Of a DNA stretch of 33,137 bases, positions 8,499 through 16,455 are shown one piece after another (the stretch's first letter is position 1; every line of letters starts with the position of its first letter). The notes below the pieces were generated by a model. The model was not told the origin of the DNA, searched no databases, and was given only the letters and a program-made list of their open reading frames with translations. The stretch is taken from contig CAIMWH010000279.1 in assembly GCA_903845065.1 (NCBI GenBank), positions 1-33,137 of the forward strand, in the 5' to 3' direction. The translations under genes were made by a program, and so were the position numbers. The DNA comes from an uncultured Rhodospirillales bacterium. GTDB taxonomy: Bacteria > Pseudomonadota > Alphaproteobacteria > Acetobacterales > Acetobacteraceae.

Positions 8499-9746
8499 CT
8501 ACGGCGTATGCAGCGCTCCGCTTGTCACCCGCGTCTGGGTCCAGGTGGTGATGGTATTTCGGCACGGGTATTTCGCTGCCGCCGCCTCGTCGAGATCGAC
8601 GCCGAGGCCGGGCTTGTCGTTGGCGTAGACGTAGCCGCTGCGGAATTCCGGCAGCCCTGGGAACACCTCCAGCAGCGCCCCGCGCGGCCCCGACAGCGCC
8701 TGGATCACCGAATTCGGCGGCGCGATGCCTGACCATTCCTGCACGCCGAAATTGCGCGCGGCGAGGTCGATATGGATGTTCGCGGCGTGCGCCAGCGGGG
8801 ACATGTCGCCCGGCCCGTGCCAGGCGGTCTGCACGCCGTACTGCTCGGCGAAAAGCTGCAACTTGCGGGCCGGGGTGATGCCGCCGATCTGGCTCAGATG
8901 CACCCGGATATAGTCGATCACCCGATCCGCTATGAGATCGCGCCATTCGAACGGGTGGTTGAACAACTCGCCGTGGGCGAGGGGAATGGTGGTTTTTGCG
9001 CGCAACTGGCGCAGCCACTCGCCATCCTCCAGCGGCACCGCGTCTTCGAGGAAGAACAGTTCGAATTGTTCGAGCTGGCCGGCGAAGCGGATGGCGTCGA
9101 TGGGCTTGAGACGCTCATGCACGTCATGGATCAGCTCGACATCGAAGCCGATGCGGGCGCGGATGGCCTCGAACATCTTCAGCGTGGCGCGCATGTAGGC
9201 GCGGCCGTCGAGATACACGCCGTCCATCGCGCCTGCGGGCGCCGATGTGGGGGCCGGGCCGTAGCCGCTGCCGCCGTAGCCGCCGGTCTGGCAGCGGATG
9301 TGGGTGATGCCCTGGTCACGGAATTTCTGGATGTTGTCGCAGATCTCGTTGATGTCGCGGCCGTCGGCATGGCGGTAGATCGGCACCGCGGCGCGCACCT
9401 TGCCGCCGAACAACTGGTACAGCGGCATGTTGGCAAGCTTGCCCTTGATGTCCCACAGCGCCATGTCGATGCCGGAGATGGCGTTGTTCTCGATCGGGCC
9501 GTTCCGCCAATAGGCGTTCTGATGCATGAGCTGCCAGAGATCCTCGATGGCCTCGGCATCGCGCCCGATCAGCAGCGGGCGCAGGTATTCCTCGATCAGG
9601 CAGGCCACCGCGAGGTGACGGTAGGCGAAGGTGGCGCAGCCCAGACCGAACAGCCCGGGCTGGTTTGTATCGACGCGCACCACGATGAGGTTGATGCCCT
9701 CGGGCGCGGTCAGGATGACTTTGACGTTGGTGATCGTGACGGCCAT
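8499..9746 (-). CDS. Enolase-superfamily sugar-acid dehydratase, ManD/RspA type (D-mannonate dehydratase-like)
   Basis: Enzymes of this subgroup remove water from D-mannonate (sometimes D-gluconate or others) to give 2-keto-3-deoxygluconate. The 415-residue protein has the N-terminal capping domain and the barrel. Metal ligands are Asp208, Glu234 (in FFLEDAVPLED) and Glu260 (in LAHGELF). The catalytic acid/base candidates are His210 (DVH) and His310 (WHGPGD). These positions sit about two residues earlier than those I recall for characterised ManD. A glycine-rich loop around residues 155-164 with Tyr157 lies where ManD carries its active-site tyrosine. A GGAGG site precedes the ATG. The TRAP and SDR genes upstream on the same strand support a hexonate or hexuronate pathway. 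High-activity ManD and low-activity RspA cannot be told apart from sequence alone. Confidence 0.9.
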   Translation of the reverse strand: MAVTITNVKVILTAPEGINLIVVRVDTNQPGLFGLGCATFAYRHLAVACLIEEYLRPLLIGRDAEAIEDLWQLMHQNAYWRNGPIENNAISGIDMALWDIKGKLANMPLYQLFGGKVRAAVPIYRHADGRDINEICDNIQKFRDQGITHIRCQTGGYGGSGYGPAPTSAPAGAMDGVYLDGRAYMRATLKMFEAIRARIGFDVELIHDVHERLKPIDAIRFAGQLEQFELFFLEDAVPLEDGEWLRQLRAKTTIPLAHGELFNHPFEWRDLIADRVIDYIRVHLSQIGGITPARKLQLFAEQYGVQTAWHGPGDMSPLAHAANIHIDLAARNFGVQEWSGIAPPNSVIQALSGPRGALLEVFPGLPEFRSGYVYANDKPGLGVDLDEAAAAKYPCRNTITTWTQTRVTSGALHTP

Positions 9747-9769
9747 GGGGTGTCCTCCCTCGTTGGCGC

Positions 9770-9801
9770 GACACCGGGCCGGAGTGCGCCGGCCCGGAGT
9801 C
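9770..9801 (-). terminator. GC-rich stem-loop between dctP and manD
   Basis: Perfect 9-base arms (9774-9782 and 9789-9797) enclose a six-base loop. After one A-A mismatch the stem continues for three more pairs (9770-9772 with 9799-9801). On the minus strand it begins about a dozen bases after the dctP stop and ends 23 bases before the manD start. No U-run follows, so it may be a partial terminator or an RNA-stabilising structure that sets the high binding-protein to enzyme ratio, rather than a full stop. Confidence 0.75.
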
Positions 9802-9812
9802 GCGGTTGGTGA

Positions 9813-10796
9813 TTATTGGATGGCGAGCAGACGCTTCACCAGGTCCTTGCCCTTGTCGCTGCTGATCAGCTCGATCTGGTCGTAGCGGATGGCATTCTTG
9901 AAGGAGGCGATATCGGGCTGCACCACGGTCAGCTTGTCCTTCAGCTTGTCGCGGGCCTCGTTGTCACGCGCGATGGTGAGGGTGAGGTCATACTTGGCGG
10001 CTTCGGCGGCGGCGGCCACCAGCGCGGCCTGGTACTGCACCGGCACCTTCTTGAACGCTTTGTCGGACATCGAGATGGTCGACGGGCCCTCGATGTGGTT
10101 GGACAGGCTCATGTACTTGGTCACCTCCTGCAACGAGGCGGTGAGAATGCCTTCCGGCGTGTTCTCGACGCCCTTGGCGACACCGGTCTGCAACGCGGCA
10201 TAGACCTCGCCCCAGGCCAGCGGGGTCGGCACGGCGCCGAACTGCTTGAAGGCGGCGACATAGATCGGCGATTCCGGCACGCGCATCTTCACGCCCTTGA
10301 GGTCGGCGGCGCTGTTGATCGGGTTGTCCACGGTGAACATCTGGCGGAAGGCCATCGGCAGGAAGGCCAGGACGTGGATGGTGGTCTTCTCGGCGATCAT
10401 GCCCTGGATGTCGCGGGCGACATCGCTGGCGAGCACCTTCGCCACGTGATCGTAGTCCTTGTAGAGGTACGGCAGCACCAGCGCCGCGCTCTCCGGCACG
10501 AAGGACGGGTACTGCTCGACGGCGATGATGCCGAAATCGAGCATGCCGGACTTCAGGGACGCGGTGTTGTCCTTCTCGCCGCCGAGGGCGCCCGAGGGGA
10601 ACACCTTGATGATGACGTTGCCGTTGGTCTTTTCCTTCACCAGATCGGCAAAGCGCTGGGCCACCAGGGTGACGGTGTGGTCGGCCGCCATCTGGTCGCT
10701 GAGGTTGAAGGTAAATTTCTGGTCGGCGGCCTGGGCCACGCCACACATCAGGCCGACGGCGGCGAGCGAGGCGAGGGCGGATTTCATCAGTTTCAT
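9813..10796 (-). CDS. dctP: TRAP transporter substrate-binding protein, DctP family
   Basis: This is the periplasmic binding protein of a TRAP importer, 327 residues. A Sec signal peptide (MKLMKSALASLAAVGLMCGV, cleavage after AQA near residue 23) leads into a DctP fold. The conserved region around KGVKMRVPESPIY carries the Arg that binds the ligand carboxylate in this family, followed by WGEVYAALQTGVAKGVEN. I chose the ATG at 10796 because it starts the signal peptide and has an AGGAAAG site. The longer open frame upstream reads through the permease gene. The ligand is probably a sugar acid, because the neighbours are a fused TRAP permease, a gluconate-dehydrogenase-type SDR and a ManD-type dehydratase. 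Confidence 0.95.
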   Translation of the reverse strand: MKLMKSALASLAAVGLMCGVAQAADQKFTFNLSDQMAADHTVTLVAQRFADLVKEKTNGNVIIKVFPSGALGGEKDNTASLKSGMLDFGIIAVEQYPSFVPESAALVLPYLYKDYDHVAKVLASDVARDIQGMIAEKTTIHVLAFLPMAFRQMFTVDNPINSAADLKGVKMRVPESPIYVAAFKQFGAVPTPLAWGEVYAALQTGVAKGVENTPEGILTASLQEVTKYMSLSNHIEGPSTISMSDKAFKKVPVQYQAALVAAAAEAAKYDLTLTIARDNEARDKLKDKLTVVQPDIASFKNAIRYDQIELISSDKGKDLVKRLLAIQ

Positions 10797-10825
10797 GGAA
10801 TGTCTTTCCTGGGGGATTGCGAGGT

Positions 10826-12676
10826 TCAGATGAAGTGGAACAACCGGGGCAGCACGAGGCTGAACCACGGCACGAACGCCACCAGCAGCAGGCCGGCGAA
10901 CAGCAGGATGGCGTAGGGGATCATCGCCTTGGAGGCGGCCTCCACCTTGGTGCCGGTGACGGAGCAGCTGATGTACATCCCCACTCCGATGATGGGGGCG
11001 AAGCAGCCGAGGCCCATCGAGATCAGCAGCACGATGCCGTACTGGATCGGCGAGACGCCGAATTTGGGGGCCAGCGGCATCAGGATGGGCGCGAAAACCA
11101 GCAGCGCCGGCAGCCCTTCGAGCAGGGCGCCCATCACGATGAGGATCAGCAGGCTCGCCAGCATGAACAGCCAGCCGGTGTGCCCGGCCCACTCGATCAT
11201 CAGTTCGGCGATGCGGGTGGGGATGCCGGCGGCGGTGAGGGTGTAGGCGAAGGAGCTTGCGGTGCTGGTGATGAACAGGATCATACCCGCCTTCACCCCG
11301 GTATCGGAGACCGTGCTCCAGAACGTCCGCCATGTCAGTTCGCGATACAGCACGGCGGAGAGCACCAGGCCGTAGATCACCGCCACCGAGGAAATCTCGG
11401 TGGGTGTCGCGAGCCCAGTGGCGATGCCGACCACCAGCAGCAGGGGGACCAGCAGGGCAGGGGCGGCGAACAGCGATCGGCGGGCCAGCACGCGCAGCGG
11501 GGTTTTGATGCCGGGGTATTTGTTGGCCATGCGGGCACGCACGTAGATCGCCGCCATCAGGCAGAGCGCCAGCACCACCGCCGGCAACAGCCCGGCGATG
11601 AACATCGCACCCATCGAGATGGTGGTGATGGAGCCCAGCACCAGCATGGGCAGGCTCGGCGGAATGGTTTCGCCCATCACCGCGCCGGCCGAAAGGATGG
11701 CGGCGAATTCGGGCTCGTCGTAATCGTTGTCGCGGATCATCTGCTTGAGGGCGGTGCCGACGGCGGCGACATCGGCGGCCTTCGAGCCCGAAATGCCCGA
11801 GAAGATGTACATGCTGACCACGATCACCTGGTACAGCCCGCCGCGCACCCGCCCGACCAGCGCCACCGTGAAGTCCGACAGGCGGCTGCTCAGGCCGCCC
11901 TCGGTCATCACGAAGCCCGCCATCATGAAGAACGGGATGGCCAGCAGCACGAAGTTGGACACGCCGGACTGCATGGTGGCCGGCACGGTGCCGATCGTCG
12001 AGGCGTCGGCGAAGTAGAGGAACAGCATCGAAACCGCCGCCAGCACGAAGCCGACCGGCACGCCGAGGGCCATCAGGCCGGCGAAGCAGACGATGGTGAG
12101 CCAGGTGACGAAGGAGGAGCCGTCGAACGGGCCGGCAAGGGCGGCGAGTAGCACCAGCCCGCCCACCAGCGCGGCAATGGCGATCCCGGCCAGCCCTACC
12201 GCGCGGCGATCGCGACGCAGTAGCCGACCGCCGGCGAAGAAGGCCATCAGCGCCAGCCCCACCGTCAACGGCAATACGAACCAGCGCATCGAAATTTCCA
12301 GCACCGTCGACAATTCGTCGGCGCGGGACTCGACGATGTCGATTGATAGCCAGGCCACGAAGGCCGAGCCGGTCATCACCACCCAGTCGACAAACGCCAG
12401 TACCGGGGCGCGCCAGCGTTCGGCCAGGCGGTCGATCACCGCGTGCACCGCGATGTGCTCGTCACGGTTGTAGGCGAGCGCGCCACCAACGAAGGCGATC
12501 ACGGTGAGCACCAGATGGCCGAATTCGTTGGCCCACAGGATGCTGTAGTCGGCGAAGCTGCGGGTCAGCACGTTGGTGAACAGGATGATCAGTTCGGCCA
12601 GGACGGCGGCGCCGACGATGGCGTCGAGGCCGCGGTCCACCCACCGGACGAGAGCCTGCTGCTTGCGGTCGATCAT
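10826..12676 (-). CDS. TRAP transporter fused permease (DctQ-DctM)
   Basis: This 616-residue inner-membrane protein fuses the small DctQ subunit (residues about 1-170, four hydrophobic segments) to the large DctM subunit that moves substrate with Na+ or H+. DctM landmarks are [46 protein letters not shown], and LLILIVMGALLEGLPALLVFAPILMP. The ATG at 12676 is preceded by AGGAAA at seven bases. The upstream ATG at 12727 would add 17 residues with no ribosome site. It lies between the SDR and dctP genes on the same strand, as one transport and catabolic operon. Confidence 0.95.
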   Translation of the reverse strand: MIDRKQQALVRWVDRGLDAIVGAAVLAELIILFTNVLTRSFADYSILWANEFGHLVLTVIAFVGGALAYNRDEHIAVHAVIDRLAERWRAPVLAFVDWVVMTGSAFVAWLSIDIVESRADELSTVLEISMRWFVLPLTVGLALMAFFAGGRLLRRDRRAVGLAGIAIAALVGGLVLLAALAGPFDGSSFVTWLTIVCFAGLMALGVPVGFVLAAVSMLFLYFADASTIGTVPATMQSGVSNFVLLAIPFFMMAGFVMTEGGLSSRLSDFTVALVGRVRGGLYQVIVVSMYIFSGISGSKAADVAAVGTALKQMIRDNDYDEPEFAAILSAGAVMGETIPPSLPMLVLGSITTISMGAMFIAGLLPAVVLALCLMAAIYVRARMANKYPGIKTPLRVLARRSLFAAPALLVPLLLVVGIATGLATPTEISSVAVIYGLVLSAVLYRELTWRTFWSTVSDTGVKAGMILFITSTASSFAYTLTAAGIPTRIAELMIEWAGHTGWLFMLASLLILIVMGALLEGLPALLVFAPILMPLAPKFGVSPIQYGIVLLISMGLGCFAPIIGVGMYISCSVTGTKVEAASKAMIPYAILLFAGLLLVAFVPWFSLVLPRLFHFI

Positions 12677-12747
12677 GCCGTGGTTTCCTGCCCGGTAGGC
12701 GCCCCCCCGCTTGCCGGGGTTGTTCAAGCTCAGTCGGAGGCGAAGCG

Positions 12748-12762
12748 GGTGCTCAGAGCACC
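12748..12762. repeat. Perfect 7-bp inverted repeat at the 3' end of the SDR gene
   Basis: GGTGCTC and GAGCACC flank a single central A and straddle the SDR stop codon (12753-12755). In RNA this could close as a short hairpin. A second small hairpin (CCCCG at 12705-12709 with CGGGG at 12715-12719) lies in the same gene gap. Neither has a U-tract. Confidence 0.4.
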
Positions 12763-13523
12763 GCGAGCCAGCCGCCGTCGACGTAGATGATCTGGCCGTT
12801 GACGTAGTTGGACGCGGCGGAGGCGAGGAAAATCGCGGCGCCGACCAGTTCCTCGGGCTTGCCCCAGCGCTTGGCCGGGTTGCTCGCCTTCACCCATGCA
12901 TCGAACTGCGGATTGTCGACCAGGGCCTGATTCATGTCGGTGAGGATGTAGCCGGGGCCGATGGAGTTGGCCTGGATATCGAATTGCGCCCACTCGGCGG
13001 CCATGGCGCGGGACAGCATCTTGATGCCGCCCTTGGCGACCGTGTACGGCGCCACGGTGGCGCGGGCGGCCTCGCTGGTGAGGGAGCCGATGTTGATGAT
13101 CTTGCCGCCGCGGCCGCGGGCCACCATGCGGCGGGCGGCTTCGCGGCCGACCAGGAAGGCGGCGGTGAGGTTGGTGTCGATCACGCGCTGCCAGTCGGCC
13201 AGGGACAGTTCGAGCATGGGCTGGCGGTGCTGGATGCCGGCGTTGTTGACCAGGATGTCGATCTCACGGCCATCGCGGTCGAATCCGGCGAAGGCGGCTT
13301 CCACGGCGGCGGGGTCCGCCACGTCAAATGCCGCACCCTCGGCCTTGATGCCCTTGGCCCGCAGCGCCTCGACGGCGGTGGTGACGCTGGCGGCCTGGCG
13401 GCCGTTGACGATCACGGTGGCGCCCGCGGCGCCGAGCCCTTCGGCCAGAGCCAATCCGATGCCCCGGGCGGAGCCGGTGACGAGGGCGGTGTGGCCGGTC
13501 AAGTCGAACAGGGCGGTGCTCAT
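12753..13523 (-). CDS. SDR family oxidoreductase, gluconate 5-dehydrogenase type
   Basis: This is an NAD(P)-dependent classical short-chain dehydrogenase of 256 residues. The Rossmann motif TGSARGIG is at residues 16-23, NNAG at 93-96, and the catalytic triad is Ser147, Tyr160 and Lys164 (APYTVAKGG). The C-terminus has the family NGQIIYVDGGW. The N-terminus LFDLTGHTALVTGSARGIG closely resembles bacterial gluconate 5-dehydrogenases, which interconvert gluconate and 5-ketogluconate. The true substrate could be another hexonate or hexuronate. I chose the ATG at 13523 because AAGGA precedes it and the 20 extra upstream residues are not SDR-like. It is the first gene of the minus-strand TRAP/ManD operon and is divergent from the GntR regulator. 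Confidence 0.9.
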   Translation of the reverse strand: MSTALFDLTGHTALVTGSARGIGLALAEGLGAAGATVIVNGRQAASVTTAVEALRAKGIKAEGAAFDVADPAAVEAAFAGFDRDGREIDILVNNAGIQHRQPMLELSLADWQRVIDTNLTAAFLVGREAARRMVARGRGGKIINIGSLTSEAARATVAPYTVAKGGIKMLSRAMAAEWAQFDIQANSIGPGYILTDMNQALVDNPQFDAWVKASNPAKRWGKPEELVGAAIFLASAASNYVNGQIIYVDGGWLAVL

Positions 13524-13557
13524 GGGTGTCCTTGGGGTTTCCTGGGGTCGGTTATTT

Positions 13558-13571
13558 GTATGACGTATTAC
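13558..13571. promoter_or_regulatory. Candidate GntR/FCD operator in the divergent SDR-regulator spacer
   Basis: GTATGACGTATTAC is an imperfect dyad (10 of 14 positions symmetric around ACGT). It lies three bases upstream of the -35 box of the regulator promoter and where a promoter for the minus-strand SDR operon would sit. Position and size suit a winged-helix GntR dimer. The assignment is inference. Confidence 0.45.
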
Positions 13572-13573
13572 TT

Positions 13574-13602
13574 TTGACCTCACGGAGCGATCAACGCATT
13601 AT
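13574..13602 (+). promoter_or_regulatory. Sigma-70-type promoter for the GntR regulator gene
   Basis: A -35 box TTGACC (13574-13579) and a -10 box CATTAT (13597-13602) are separated by exactly 17 bases. The predicted transcript starts near 13609 and has a leader of about 70 bases. The boxes match the consensus at five of six and four of six positions. Confidence 0.55.
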
Positions 13603-13677
13603 CGGTCGACCCGGCCCTGCGCCGAACGCAAGACCAACGACGAATGACCGGAGCGCAACCGGTTCGAAGCAGGAAAC

Positions 13678-14400
13678 ATGATCCGACCCACCCCGGCGCC
13701 TCGCGCGACGTTCCAGGAGCAGGTGCTCGACCAGCTCGGCCGCGACATCTGCGCCGGGCGTTATCGGCCGGGCGAGGTGCTGCCGTCCGAAACCGAGTTG
13801 TGCGAACGCTTCCACTTCAGCCGCATCGTGATCCGCGAGGCGGTGAAATCCCTCGCCGCCAAGGGGATGCTCGACGTGCGCCGCAAGGTGGGCACTCTGG
13901 TGCAGGACCCGGCGCAGTGGAACCTGTTCGATCCGGACATCATCACCTGGCGCACCCAGTCCAGCGGCGTGGACCGCACCATGTCGCGCGACCTGATGGA
14001 GTTGCGCCGCATCGTCGAACCCGCGGCGGCACGGCTGGCCGCCCAGCGTGCCACCCCCGAGGACCGGCGAAACCTGCGCGCCGCCTATGATGCCATGGTG
14101 TGCGCGGTGGCGGGCGAAGGGGACTACGTGGCGGCGGACCTCGCCTTCCACACCCTGGTGCTGTCCGCCGGCGGCAACCAGTTCGTCCGCCAGATGCATG
14201 TGGCGATGAATGCCATCCTGCGCGGCAGTTTCGAGATCGTGTCGCAGAAACCGGGCGGCCCGGCCTTCTCGCTGCCGATGCATGAGGCGCTGTGCCGCGC
14301 CATCGAACAGGGCGACGCCGCCGCCGCCGAGCGCGCCTCCCTGGTGCTCATCGACCAGGCCGACCATGACCTGCTGGAGCGGCTTGACCTCGGCGGCTAG
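13678..14400 (+). CDS. GntR family regulator, FadR/FCD subfamily (hexonate-type)
   Basis: This 240-residue repressor-type regulator has a winged helix-turn-helix at residues about 10-75 (PGEVLPSETELCERFHFSRIVIREAV spans the recognition region; the wing reads VRRKVGTLVQ). An all-helical FCD effector domain follows. The link WNLFDPDIITWR is typical of sugar-acid regulators such as DgoR-like proteins. The FCD metal site is visible as DLAFH and the later PMHEAL. The ATG at 13678 has AGGA close upstream. It is divergent from the SDR/TRAP/ManD operon across 154 bases that hold a dyad and a promoter, so it most likely represses that operon until a sugar acid binds. It is convergent with a second FCD regulator. 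Confidence 0.92.
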   Translation: MIRPTPAPRATFQEQVLDQLGRDICAGRYRPGEVLPSETELCERFHFSRIVIREAVKSLAAKGMLDVRRKVGTLVQDPAQWNLFDPDIITWRTQSSGVDRTMSRDLMELRRIVEPAAARLAAQRATPEDRRNLRAAYDAMVCAVAGEGDYVAADLAFHTLVLSAGGNQFVRQMHVAMNAILRGSFEIVSQKPGGPAFSLPMHEALCRAIEQGDAAAAERASLVLIDQADHDLLERLDLGG

Positions 14401-14409
14401 GCAACACCG

Positions 14410-14459
14410 CACCGGGCATCGTCTTCACCCCGGGGCGCGGATGGAGGGGGATGCCGGTG
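14410..14459. terminator. Possible bidirectional stem structure between convergent regulator genes
   Basis: CACCGGGCATC (14410-14420) can pair with GATGCCGGTG (14450-14459), leaving one bulged base. The loop contains CCCCGGGG (14428-14435). This is the only structure in the 80-base gap between the two convergent GntR genes. There is no T-run on either side, so it is only a weak terminator candidate. Confidence 0.35.
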
Positions 14460-14480
14460 ATCCTGGTCGGGAGTTCTTCC

Positions 14481-15293
14481 CTAGTGGCCCGGCAAGGGCT
14501 CGAACGTGCAGTCGAGCAAGGCCGGGTCGACCTCGCGCTCCATCACGGTGAACATGCTGTCGGCGAAGGTGATGAGCGCGTCGCTTGCCGCCATGGCGGC
14601 GTCGAGATGGCGGTTGGCGACGGCTTCGATGATGGCGAGGTGGCCGTCGATGGTTTGCCGCAGGTCGGCCGGTTCGGCGATCACGCTGTGGTAGAGCCAG
14701 CCGATGCGGCGCGAAATGGTGCGCAGCGGGCGCAGGGTGTGTTCGAGGAACGGCTCGTCGGCGGCGGCGATCACCAGGCGGTCCAGCCGGCGGTCGAAGC
14801 GGTTGAACTCCTCCACGGTCATGTTGTCGCGCTTGGCGCGCAGGCTGCGGGCGAGGTGCATCAACTGGCTGCGATGCGAGGCGCTGCCGCGCTCGGTGGC
14901 CAGTCGCACCACGAAGCGCTCCACATCCCGCCGCAGTTGCAGCAGCGTGCGGTCCCGCGCGAGGTCCAACGGCGCGATCTGCAGGCCGTGCCGCGGGCGG
15001 ATGATGATCAGGGTATCGCCGGCGAGGCGGTTCACCGCCTGGTGGATGGGCGTGCGGCCAAAGCCCAGCAGTCCCTGCAACTCCAGGATGGTGATCAGTC
15101 GGCCCGGCTTCAGCGCGCAGGTGATGATCATCTCCTCGAGGCGCTCGTAGGCCATCTCGAACAAATTGACCGTGCTGCGCCGCCCGGCTGCCGCCGGTTC
15201 GCCGTTTTTCACCACCAGGCGTGGTGCCTGCTTGCCGCTTCCCGCCACGTTTTGCTCCGCTGTCGGGTCCACCATGGGCACGGCATCGGGCAT
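14481..15293 (-). CDS. GntR family regulator, FCD subfamily, with an N-terminal extension
   Basis: This transcription factor has 270 residues from the ATG at 15293. The winged helix begins only around residue 45 (NLFEMAYERLEEMI, then ITILELQGLLGFGRTPIHQAVNRL as recognition region and PRHGLQIAPLD as wing). A 40-residue polar, probably disordered, N-terminus precedes it. The FCD domain is atypical: the usual DxxxH ligand pair reads DRRLD (Asp167, Asp171), while His202 and His218 remain. No strong ribosome site marks the start; the ATG at 15275 is an alternative. The frame stays open far upstream, but that part is antisense to dctP. It is divergent from the second TRAP operon, which it probably controls through the palindrome at 15308-15319. 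Confidence 0.88.
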   Translation of the reverse strand: MPDAVPMVDPTAEQNVAGSGKQAPRLVVKNGEPAAAGRRSTVNLFEMAYERLEEMIITCALKPGRLITILELQGLLGFGRTPIHQAVNRLAGDTLIIIRPRHGLQIAPLDLARDRTLLQLRRDVERFVVRLATERGSASHRSQLMHLARSLRAKRDNMTVEEFNRFDRRLDRLVIAAADEPFLEHTLRPLRTISRRIGWLYHSVIAEPADLRQTIDGHLAIIEAVANRHLDAAMAASDALITFADSMFTVMEREVDPALLDCTFEPLPGH

Positions 15294-15305
15294 GATCAAG
15301 GCATA

Positions 15306-15334
15306 TTGTGATATATCACGAAGCCCGATATGGT
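15306..15334 (+). promoter_or_regulatory. Sigma-70-type promoter of the second TRAP operon
   Basis: TTGTGA (15306-15311) and TATGGT (15329-15334) are spaced by 17 bases. The predicted start is near 15341, giving a leader of about 100 bases before dctP. The -35 box overlaps a perfect palindrome, the layout expected of a repressible promoter. Confidence 0.5.
15308..15319. promoter_or_regulatory. Perfect 12-bp palindrome, candidate GntR operator
   Basis: GTGATATATCAC is fully self-complementary and A/T-rich in a very GC-rich setting. It lies between the divergent GntR gene (start 15293) and dctP (start 15444) and overlaps the -35 box of the latter. Binding there would block the TRAP promoter and, being only 15 bases before the regulator start, could also control the regulator itself. 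Confidence 0.6.
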
Positions 15335-15443
15335 CCGCCCCGGGAGAAAACCAGACGTGCCGACGATCGATCGCGCCATCCCCCGGGGATAATGCCGCGC
15401 ACTGACCGGCCCACGCCATTCGGAAACGCCAGAGGAAAACACC

Positions 15444-16451
15444 ATGAAAACGCCCCGCCTGTCCCGCCGCGCCGTGCTCGGCGCCGCCCTCGCAGCCCCG
15501 GCCCTCGCGGGCCGCGCGCACGCCGCGACCACCCTGAAAATCTCGACCTCGTTCCCCAACGACCCGAAATTCTCCACCGGCCGCATCTGGTTCGACATTT
15601 TCCAGACCAAGCTTGCCGCCAGCACCGGCGGCCAGCTCGCGGTGCAGTTTTTCCCCGATAACCAGCTCGGCCAGGAGGCCGATGTGGTGAACCAGGTGAA
15701 GCTTGGCGTGGTTGACATCATGCTGGCCGGCACCTCGATCTGGACCAACATCGTCCCCGAATTCGGCGTGTTCGACCTGGGTTATGTATTCCAGGACTAC
15801 GACCACATGCTGCGCACCTCGGCCACCCCCGCCGGCGCCGCGCTCGGCGCGCTGCTGGTGCAGAAGGCCGGCGCCCATTTCCCGGCCTGGGGCCGCAACC
15901 TCGGCGCCCGCAACTTCATCACCAAGTTTGACTTCAAGGACCCCGCCGGCCTCGCGGGCCGCAAGATCCGCTGCCTGCCGAGCCCGGTGGTGACCGAGAC
16001 CGTGCGTCTGATGGGTGCGGCCGCCACGCCCATGGCGTTCGGCGAAATCTACACCGCCCTGCAAGCCGGCGTGATCGATGGTATGGAGCATGACGCGCCC
16101 ACCATCCTGTCCTCCAAGTTCTACGAAACCGCCAAGTTCTTCACCCTCACGAAGCACATTCACAGCCCGTTCGGCGCCTTCCTGTCCGATCGCACGCTGC
16201 AGAAGCTCCCCGCCGCCCAGCGCGACGGCCTGCTGAAGGCGGTGAGCGAGGCCACCACCGAGCAGTTCCAGCGCGCTGCCCAGATCGAGACGGACGCCAT
16301 CGCCGGCCTGAAGGAAAAGGGCGTAACGGTGCAGGAGTGCGACCGCTCTGCCTTCCGCGCCCGCGTGGCGCCGATGTTTGACCGGTTCGTCGAGAAAACC
16401 CCGGGCGCCAAGGCGATGCTTGACGCCGTGCACCAGACCGAGAAGGCCTGA
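15444..16451 (+). CDS. dctP: TRAP transporter substrate-binding protein, DctP family (Tat-type signal)
   Basis: This 335-residue periplasmic binding protein has an N-terminus reading LSRRAVLGAALAAPALAGRAHA, a twin-arginine-type signal with cleavage near residue 28. The DctP fold follows: FSTGRIWFDIFQ, then FFPDNQLGQEADVVNQVKLG, then GRKIRCLPSPVV with the ligand-binding Arg, and FGEIYTALQAGVIDGMEHD. AGAGGAAA precedes the ATG. It is the first gene of an operon with a fused TRAP permease (four bases downstream), an LhgO-like oxidoreductase and an acyl-CoA-dehydrogenase-like flavoprotein. The ligand is therefore probably a hydroxy- or dicarboxylic acid. It is only distantly similar to the DctP encoded at 9813-10796. 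Confidence 0.95.
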   Translation: MKTPRLSRRAVLGAALAAPALAGRAHAATTLKISTSFPNDPKFSTGRIWFDIFQTKLAASTGGQLAVQFFPDNQLGQEADVVNQVKLGVVDIMLAGTSIWTNIVPEFGVFDLGYVFQDYDHMLRTSATPAGAALGALLVQKAGAHFPAWGRNLGARNFITKFDFKDPAGLAGRKIRCLPSPVVTETVRLMGAAATPMAFGEIYTALQAGVIDGMEHDAPTILSSKFYETAKFFTLTKHIHSPFGAFLSDRTLQKLPAAQRDGLLKAVSEATTEQFQRAAQIETDAIAGLKEKGVTVQECDRSAFRARVAPMFDRFVEKTPGAKAMLDAVHQTEKA

Positions 16452-16455
16452 TCGC

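Noticed and set aside
7191-8732. 513-codon plus-strand open frame opposite the acyl-CoA dehydrogenase
   Set aside because: It crosses a gene boundary on the other strand, has no recognisable motif, and lies opposite a well-supported enzyme gene.
10817-12151. 444-codon plus-strand open frame opposite the fused TRAP permease
   Set aside because: The sequence is mostly His, Gln, Gly and Asp repeats, the antisense image of membrane-helix codons.
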